From: Carettochelys insculpta
Taxonomy: Eukaryota; Chordata; Testudines; Carettochelyidae
Direction: 5' to 3'
Assembly (NCBI RefSeq): GCF_033958435.1
Contig: NC_134137.1
Coordinates: 319,237,501-319,301,500 of the forward strand
DNA: 64,000 bases
The notes under the pieces are model-generated. The model ran no database searches, was not told the origin of the DNA, and saw only the letters and a program-made list of their open reading frames with translations. Every line of letters starts with the position of its first letter. Position 1 is the stretch's first letter. Both the position numbers and the translations under genes were made by a program. Positions 57,215-64,000 of the stretch are shown here, one piece after another.

Positions 57215-58336
57215 CTAACGCATATGCTACCAATTGGAACAGGGACTGTCCGAACACTGTGGGTGACTGGAAAATAAGAGCTGCTTCGGAAGGAGATAGA
57301 GATACCAACACAACATGCTTGGACTGGCAGAGATGCGTTGCACAGCATCAGGAGACATGTGCAGTTGTGAAACCATTTGGTTAGGGAATGAAATGAAGCA
57401 TGAGGCAGAAGTCCGATTCCTTCTGAACAAAACAGCTACAAGAGCATTGTTAGCAAACAAACCGGTGAGTGCAAGAATGATGGCAGTGAGATTTGAAGCA
57501 AAACAATTCGACATGTTGGTCCTTCAGGTGTATGCACCCACATCAAACAGTAGGGAGGAAGAGACCAAGCTATTCTATAAAGATTTGACAAAGACGCTGG
57601 AAAAGATACCGAAGAGAGATGTGTTGATCATCGTTGAAGATTGGAACATGAAGGTTGGAACAGATAATGAAGGTTGGGAATGAGTCATGGGAAGGTCTGG
57701 ATATAGAGAAAGAAACAAACAAGGTGAAAAGCTACTAGAGTTTGCTACAGAGCATGAGATGGTGATCTGCAACAAGAGATTCCAACAAAAGGACTGCAGA
57801 AAGTGGACATGGTGATTGAATACAGGGAAGTCAAATAGCATGATAGGTGTGATTCTGATAAGAAGATGGATAATATCAGTACTGCACTGCCCAAATTTCC
57901 AAGGAGCAGATATAGACTCAGAGCTCAGTCTAGTGATCGCAAAAATAAAGATGAAACTCAAGAGAAAGTGTAAGATACAGTTTAAGAAAAGAAGAGACAT
58001 GGTGAGACTAGGTGAGGAAGAAATAGGGAATGCATGCAGAGCAAGGCTCGAAGAGACAATTAGGAATGTGGTTACAAAGACCTAGATAAGGGAGTCAAAG
58101 GGATAGCCACGGAGATAGACGAGGCAACTGAGCAGGTTGTTCCGAAAGAAAAGAAGACCAATAAGTAGTGGATTATGCAGGAGTCACTGAAATTGGTCCA
58201 AGAGAAGAGAGTGCTGAAGAGCAGAAGGGAAGTTTCCGAGTGGGCAGAACAGCAATATAGGGTGAAATGCATTGAGGTAAGGCAAGCAGCTGGAAAAGAT
58301 AAAGCAAAATGGTTAGAGGAGCAGTGTGAAGATATA
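57215..58336 (+). pseudogene. RTE-like LINE endonuclease domain
   Basis: Begins with a TVRTLWVTGK-type start, then MLGLAEMRCTASG (the Glu of the endonuclease active site), VLQVYAPTSNSREEETKLFY, DVLIIVEDWNMKVGTDNEGW (where D-x-N is expected) and GRSGYRERNKQGEKLLEFAT. Several stops break the frame, for example after 57683 and 57810. The linker toward RT (58175-58336) ends exactly at the insertion point, mid-frame. Confidence 0.72.
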
Positions 58337-58999
58337 GGCTGTGTCTACACTATGATCTAAAATTGAATTTATTAAAATTGATTTATTAATGCTGGGTTTT
58401 ATCGATTTGAATTTGAGCATCCTCACATTCCTGCATGCTCCCCACAAAATCAACTTATTTTTGCCACACACAAATAGCATAAATCGACTGCTGAAGTAGT
58501 GTATTGTGGGAATGTATCCCATGGTTTCCTGAGCCCCCAAGCATTCTGGCTATTTTCACTGGTGCAGCATGGGAAAATAATGCTCCACAAGTGGATGTGG
58601 GTATCAGATGATATCTTCCTACATTTCATTTCCCTCATTCCCCTGCTGTGTTAAACAAGTGTCTCTTTCTCCAGGCAGGGTCTGAACAGGAATTTTCATC
58701 CTTGCAACCACTGCAAAACCTTTGCACCCAATCCATAATCTAGAAATGTACATCTAAGTACACATAGATGTTACACTGAATGTCTGCCTGATCAACTTTT
58801 GATGGCACTTTCTGTGCCTCCAGGTAACAGGGAACCAAGGGTTAATTACAGAGAATAAGACTAAGAAATGGCTGCCACATTGGACTGAGTACAGTTTAAA
58901 TCCTTTAATGATGATCCATTAGAGGGCAAGTCTGGTCCCAGCCCCTGCCTCTGGGCATGTGTTGCTCTACTGCCCCCAACCCATGACTATATCAGCCAC

Positions 59000-59990
59000 T
59001 AGAGACTTTCTCTGGGCAGCTGAAAGCCCATGAAAATTGTGACCGCTGATGGAAGCATCCCCAGATGGCTAAAAGGACCCAGACTACAGCCTGCACCCAA
59101 AAATTGTGAGTGCCCAGGGAGACCCACCACCTGCCCCTATTAACAGCATGCTCAGGCTTGGATCTAGGTTTGGACCTGGCAAAGATATAGACCACCTGTT
59201 AAAGAAGACCCTTAGAACAAGAATTTGCTGAAGGAGACATGGCCACTACACTGAAACTGCAATGAATTATTGAAACAGATACAGCTTGGGGTGGCTAAAA
59301 GATACCCGACTATAGCTGGCTCCAAAAATCGTGTCTGTGGAGGGACAGTTCCCCGGGGCAGCTAAAAGACCCCGGGCTACAGCCAGGCCCTGAAAATTGT
59401 GCTTGCTGAGGCAGACTTGCCTGGGTGGCTAAAAGACCCCTGGCTACAGACAGCACCCAAAAATCGTGACTGCCAAGGGAGACTTCCCGCAGGCAAAAGA
59501 TCCCTGACAAAATCCAGTCCCATGGCTTTTGGATAAAGCCCATATAAGAAGTACCTCTGAGAGGACAGCAACTCTAGTGACAAAACAGAAAAGCAGTCAA
59601 GTAGCACTTTAAAGCCTAACAAAATACTTTATTAGATGATGAGCTTTCGTGGAACAGACCCACTTCTTCAGACCATAGCCAGACCAGAACAGACTCCATA
59701 TTTAAGGCACAGAGAACCAAAAACAGTTCTCTGTGCCTTAAATATTGAATCTGTTCTGGTGTGACTATGTTCTGAAGAAGTGGGTCTATCCCACGAAAGC
59801 TCACCACCTAATAAAGTATTTTGTTAGGCTTTAAAGTGCTACTTGACTGCTTTTTTGTTTTGATTGTATATAGACTAGCACGGCTCTCTCTCTGTTACTA
59901 TTCTAGTGACAAAGAATTTTCTTCTGTTGCCTGAAAATTGTGACTGCCCAGAGAGACTTCCCCTGGCTGGCTACAGGACCCTCACCATGT
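59000..59990 (+). repeat. ~65-bp minisatellite inside the 2.3-kb element
   Basis: Units built around GTGGCTAAAAGACCC, GGCTACAGCC, CCCAAAAATTGTGACTGCC and GGGAGACTTCCC recur about every 60-70 bases (about six or seven diverged units). The last unit (from about 59935) is displaced by the Penelope insertion. Confidence 0.7.
59585..59901. mobile_element. Penelope hairpin insertion, 317 bp
   Basis: Inverted arms meeting near 59728 (both read ACCAAAAACAG/CTGT... around the centre). Twelve-bp duplication TCTAGTGACAAA (59573-59584, 59902-59913). Right end GCACGGCTCTCTCTCTGTTA. Confidence 0.82.
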
Positions 59991-61267
59991 GCAAGCTGCC
60001 TGGCAACTTGCACAGCACATCCTTTTACTGGTTCAGGTCAAGCCACGTGATGCAGCTGAGCACTGGAAAGTTCCAGACTGCATGGCACCTCCAGTGGGAG
60101 GGAAGGGAGGAGATGTGGGAGGCAGGACAAAATGTAAGCGGCTGAACAGAAGTTTCTTGTTCAAACACGACTCCCACACAGGCAGCACATGAAAAAAAAG
60201 GCAGCTAGCAGAGGTAGACCCAGACCCAGAGGCCCCACAACTGCGCTAATAGCAAACAAAAAGGAAGATTTTTCAGCCTCTCATGACCACACAGCCACAG
60301 GCTTCCAGGTGCTGAATTGAAAGTGGTATTCCTGTTGCCTAATTCCTCTGCACCTGAGAGCAGTGGAGGTGGAACAGGCCAGAGCAGAGAGCTGTGGGGC
60401 ATTGTGGGGCACATACAGGAAATGTCTGTAGGCTAATGAATTTGATTTAAAGACATGGCACTTCCTCACTACCTTTCATTTGGAATTTTAAATCCAAACT
60501 GAATGCTACACCTGTCAGGTTACAAAGATTTTATGATATTGATATTACGTCAGTTTTAGTGCACCATAAATCAAGCTAATGGAATTTACAGTGAAGACTG
60601 GCACTTGGTAAAATCAGCTTAAATGACTTAAAACTGATATTATCTTGTAGTGTAGACACAGCCATAGAGAGGTGTTATGACAAATGTAAGACCAGGGAGA
60701 TGTCTAAGATGATTAGGAATATTAATAGGAAGTGGCAGCTGAAGCAGATGGTAATCAAAGATGAGAATGCTCCTGAACAAGGAGAAGATTGTGCAGCAAT
60801 GGATGAGATATTTCACCCATCTATGCAAAGCACAGTTGGACCTGAGTGTCTCAGAGAGGCTGATCGAAGAACTGAAAGAGATATCGCTACTGAGCATCGA
60901 GTGCGAGTAGAAAGAGCAGTGAAACAACTAAAGAACAACAAGAGCCCTGGAAATGATAAAATCATGGGAGACATGATTAAATATGGCAGAGAAAGCATGA
61001 TTCAGGAAATACATTGACTATGTAATGTATCATGGAAAGAAGGGAAGGCACCTAAGGAAAGGACAAGATCTGTGCTTGTTACAATACACAAGAAAGGAAG
61101 TGCATTGGAGTGCAAGAACGACAGAATGATTGCCCTAACGAGTCATCTAGGTAAGGTGCTGATGATGATACTGACAGAGAGACTGAAATCGCAGATAGAA
61201 GAACATCTAGCAGATGAGCAAGTGGAGTTCAGGAAGTTGAGAGTTGAGAGCAAGCCAAGTTGAGAGT

Positions 61268-61339
61268 GGCTCTTTGGTCTAGGGGAATGACTCTCACTTA
61301 GGGTGAGAGAAGTCCTGTGTTCCTATCCCAGAGAAGCCC
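61268..61339 (+). tRNA. tRNA-Pro(AGG)-like sequence, probably a pseudogene
   Basis: Reads as a tRNA-Pro body: acceptor GGCTCTT, TGGTCTAGGGGAATGA D arm, anticodon loop TTAGGGT (anticodon AGG), then the T arm. Mismatches in the acceptor, anticodon and T stems and a changed B box (GTTCCTATC) argue against function. No CCA is encoded. It sits directly before the Cry I-type SINE. Confidence 0.6.
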
Positions 61340-61344
61340 TTTGT

Positions 61345-61550
61345 GGGGAGGGGTAGCTCAGTGGTTTGAGCACTGTGCTGCTAAACCCAGGGTTGTGAGC
61401 TCAATGCTTGAGGGGGGCCATTTAGGGATCTGTGACAAATAGATTTAAAAAATCTGCCAGGCGTGGTGATAGGCCTTGCTGTGGGTGCAGGGGACTGGAC
61501 CTGATGACCGCTGAAGGTCCTGTCCAGCCCTCTGAGACAGGGTTAAGTAT
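61345..61550 (+). mobile_element. Cry I-type tRNA-derived SINE
   Basis: GGTAGCTCAGTGGTTTGAGC (A box), ACCCAGGGTTGTGAGCTCA (B box region), the GGGGGCCATTTAGGGATCTG core, and a CR1-like tail: GGACTGGACCTGATGACC followed by GGTCCTGTCCAGCCCTCTGA. This arrangement is that of the Cry I SINEs of cryptodiran turtles and is the best clue to the organism. Confidence 0.82.
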
Positions 61551-62735
61551 ATGTCCTTAAAAAAAGAGAAATACCACAGAGCTGATATTGACACTTAGCT
61601 TGATAGTGGAGTAAGCTTGACACAAGAACAGTGCCCCTTGATTTGTGGATTTTTCAGAAGGTGCCTGACAGTATAGATCAAGAAGCAACTTGGGCAATGT
61701 TGGCATCATATGAACTGGATAGCAGACTGCTAGGGTTATTGAAGGATATTGATGACAATGCAGAAGCAGCAGTGAGAATGTGTGGAGGGTTGGGAAGTTG
61801 GTTTAGAATGAGTAGAGGAATGAGACAAGGAGATCTGGTATCTCCAAGTATCTTCATCATACATCTAGAGAAAGTGATGGACAAGATCAAGGAAGAGGTA
61901 AAAGGAGATATCTATGCACAGGAAAAGAATTAACAACTTAAGGTTCGAGAATGATATTGTTGAGGAGAAGCCAGCAAAAATGGTGCAGGTGCTAAATGAG
62001 AAAGGGAAGTGATATGGACTGATTATGAACATGGATAAAACAAAACTAATAGTATTTGGAGATAAGGAAATAGGAAGGAAGATCAGCATAGATGGTATTG
62101 AACTAGAGAAGTTCACATATCTGGGGAGCAACATAACATCTGATCTAGTCTGTCAGAAGGAAATAGCTACTAGAAGAGCAAAAGCAAGAGTGAGTTTAAA
62201 GGTGATTGATAAGATCTGCAAGAGCAAAGTGATTAGCTTAGGAACAAATCTGAGCGTCTTGAAAATGTGTGTATTCAGCAGCATGTTGTATGGATGTGAG
62301 ACCTGGGTGATAAGGAAAGATTCAGAGAGAAGGATATTGGCATTCTAGAGGAGTTGTTATAGAAAGATCTTGAGAATAGGATGGATGCAGAAGGTCACCA
62401 ATGAGGAATTATATAGGAAGATACAGCCAGAAGAGAACCTACTTCAGAAGGTTATACAAAGCAAGTTACATATATTAGGGCATATTTGCAGAGTGAATGA
62501 TGAGCGAAAAATCAAGACCCTGGTATTTGGCATAATGGACAATTTGAATAGGAGAGGCAGACCACACAAAGAATTGGTAGATGATGCAGTAGACAGGTGT
62601 GAAGATAATCTACAGAAACTAAGCCATTCCACACTGGACAGGGAAAGATGGAAGGAAATATTGAGAGAGGAATCAGACACCATTGGGAGCTGAGCCCATG
62701 GCTGTTGATAATGATGAAGATGATGATAATGGAAA

Positions 62736-63151
62736 AGCCTTCTGACTCAGCTGCTGCTCTTCTTCACCCTACTTTGAATAGGCAGGGGAAGGTAGAATTT
62801 TGCCCACATGTTGATGTTTTCCTATTGAGAAGTTAAAGTACGTATCTGGTGGAATCTGGGAAGCAGATGCTCATTACAAGAGTTTAGAGAAAAGAACTTG
62901 AGTGCATTTTCAAGAAATAAAGTACAAAAAAAAATTCTGCATACTAAGTGTCCTTGGGATTGTCTCAGCCCTAATTTAGCTGTTTGGTTTTTGAGAACAT
63001 GTATTCTATAAATAATGTAAAGCTCAATATTCTGCAGGAAATACAGTGAGTTTTAAATATTTATCACATTGTAGTTTCTCACTGTGTGTTTATTTACTTC
63101 AATAATTGTACCGTAAAATGATTGCTATTTACTTGCTAAGGATAGGAGACT
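62736..63151. other. No recognised gene or element
   Basis: AT-rich spacer; nothing supported. Confidence 0.5.
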
Positions 63152-64000
63152 GTGGCTACATGTACATGATGAGATAAATTCATATTTATTAAAATAGATT
63201 TTGTAACACTATGTTTTATAAATTCATATTTGAGTATCCTCAGCTCCCCACAGGATCCCCACACAGTTGACTTATTGCTGCCATACTCAATTGCCAAGCA
63301 TCGACTACTGTAGCAGTGCATTGTGGGAACCTAGCCCACAGTTACCTCAGCCCCATAGCATTCTAGGTATTTTTGCTGGTGCAGCATGGCAAAAAAAATG
63401 CCCCACAAGTGATTGTGGATATGGGATGTCATCTTCCCACATTGCATTGCTCTCATTCTCCTTCCTTGGAAAGTAAACTGTCATTTTTCCTGGAGGAAGG
63501 AAGGAAGGAAAAGTAGGGCATCAACAAAGATCAACAAATGAACTGAAACTTCTTGCTTCTACAACTGAATTGCTTTTTATAACAGTAGCTGTAACCAAAT
63601 TATCAAAGTTTTTACAAAAAGTAGCAGGTGTCTGAGTCTTCTCAACTGGCCCTCCAACCACTGTCCCCCATCCCTTGATTACAGATGACCCCTGAAAATA
63701 GTACAGCAACAATGCAAAGGTTGAAAATAGAGCAGGATAAGTAAAGGTTTTGAAAAAAGAGATTTTGTGCATCAGAGTTTTTGGCCTCCCAGTCCATTGC
63801 ACAACTTGTGTGACCTGGGATCACCCAGCTGTCTATGTCTTCTCAGCTGGCCCTCCACCCACTCTTCCCTGTGTTAAGAGGGGCAAAGCATGAAGAAAAA
63901 GGATGAAAAAGGTTAGGAAAAAGATTTTGGGCTTCTCAAACAGGATGGAGCTGAAATCTCTGGCTTTCATAACTGAAATATCAAAGATTTTACAAAAAGC
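63152..64000. mobile_element. Second copy of the 2.3-kb family, cut by the window end
   Basis: From about 63152 (GTGGCTACATGTACATGATG) the sequence follows the left part of 58337-58680: CCCCACACAGTTGACTTATT, TGCATTGTGGGAACCTAGCC, GGTGCAGCATGGC and ATGCCCCACAAGTGATTGTG. Similarity fades after about 63490. The region 63600-63900 holds a diverged ~190-bp direct repeat (TTCTCAACTGGCCCTCCA / TTCTCAGCTGGCCCTCCA). Confidence 0.6.

Larger units (their letters stand above)
58337..60663. mobile_element. 2.3-kb TCTACAC DNA element inside the LINE
   Basis: Ends GGCTGTGTCTACACTATGA and, inverted, GGCTGTGTCTACACTACAAG. Three-bp duplication ATA (58334-58336, 60664-60666). LINE coding sequence reads continuously across it once removed. 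The interior carries a minisatellite and a Penelope hairpin but no transposase. A second copy begins near 63152. Confidence 0.82.
60667..62693 (+). pseudogene. RTE-like LINE reverse transcriptase
   Basis: Continues the linker (CYDKCKTREMSKMIRNINRK), then VKQLKNNKSPGNDKIMGDMI, a VTIHKKGSALECKNDRMIAL block and RLKSQIEEHLADEQVEFRK. The insertions at 61268-61550 lie just after this. RT resumes with SIDQEATWAMLASYEL and MSRGMRQGDLVSPSIFIIHL. The catalytic Asp-pair region is lost or decayed around 61930-62020. The C-terminal part NMDKTKLIVFGDKEI, CVFSSMLYGCETWVI, KVTNEELYRKI and GRPHKELVDDAVDRCEDNLQ is well kept. Confidence 0.75.
56985..62735 (+). mobile_element. RTE-like LINE, broken by three insertions
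   Basis: Non-LTR element with an apurinic-type endonuclease then RT, on +. It starts near the CAGTCCCAAGCCTGGATAAA stretch and ends with a TGATAATGATGAAGATGATG tail, as is usual for RTE elements. Split by the 2.3-kb DNA element (58337-60663), a tRNA-Pro-like sequence and a SINE (61268-61550). Stops are scattered, so it is inactive. Confidence 0.75.

Noticed and set aside
61268..61339. Functional tRNA-Pro gene
   Set aside because: Mismatches in three stems and a degraded B box; located inside a dead LINE.

Overview
This window is vertebrate nuclear DNA with no host gene I can recognise. The best guess for the organism is a turtle. It carries a Cry I-type tRNA-derived SINE (61345-61550), several CR1 LINE 3' ends, an RTE-like LINE, Penelope-like elements with GIY-YIG domains, an ERV-L-type provirus, and many Harbinger/MITE insertions whose ends read GGCTACGTCTACAC or close variants. 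The species call is inference from repeat content. All open frames above background are transposon or retroelement frames. No bacterial-type operon, ribosome binding site or CRISPR is present.

Layout. 1-7.3 kb: a 711-bp Harbinger-derived MITE, a Penelope hairpin, then mostly unrecognised DNA. 7.3-11.1 kb: two-gene Harbinger element A (Myb-like gene on +, transposase on -, convergent). 11.2-15.5 kb: an old MITE split by a complete but internally shortened ERV-L provirus on the minus strand, with two LTRs, PBS, gag, protease, RT and PPT. 17.1-20 kb: a second 711-bp MITE, a Penelope hairpin, a CR1 3' end split by a 375-bp insert with an 8-bp duplication, and a small hAT MITE. 20.1-23.2 kb: a long Penelope-like element on the minus strand, ending in a ~704-bp near-perfect inverted repeat that includes the host flank. 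23.5-27.1 kb: palindromic MITEs, an ancient MIR-like SINE broken by two Penelope insertions, a CR1 end and a hAT-like element. 27-36.5 kb: sparse MITEs, ancient palindromes and simple repeats. 36.7-38.1 kb: a CR1 with an uninterrupted 397-codon RT frame. 41.4-43.5 kb: an old CR1 fragment and a 1.06-kb solo LTR. 46-55.4 kb: two more 711-bp MITEs, a LINE fragment, and Harbinger element B with another 711-bp MITE nested in its end. 57-62.7 kb: an RTE-like LINE split by a 2.3-kb DNA element, which itself holds a Penelope hairpin and a minisatellite, and by a tRNA-Pro-like sequence plus a Cry I-type SINE. 63.15 kb to the end: a second copy of the 2.3-kb family.

How the parts relate. Elements A and B are the likely autonomous source type for the 711-bp MITEs, which fuse the two Harbinger ends and keep the transposase start codon. 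Other DNA elements here share the TCTACAC termini and have 3-bp target duplications, so one transposase family may have mobilised many unrelated interiors. Penelope pieces recur as inverted (hairpin) copies flanked by ~12-18 bp duplications. Nesting gives a relative order: MIR and old CR1 are oldest; LINE, CR1 and Harbinger lie between; the 711-bp MITE and the Penelope hairpins are late.
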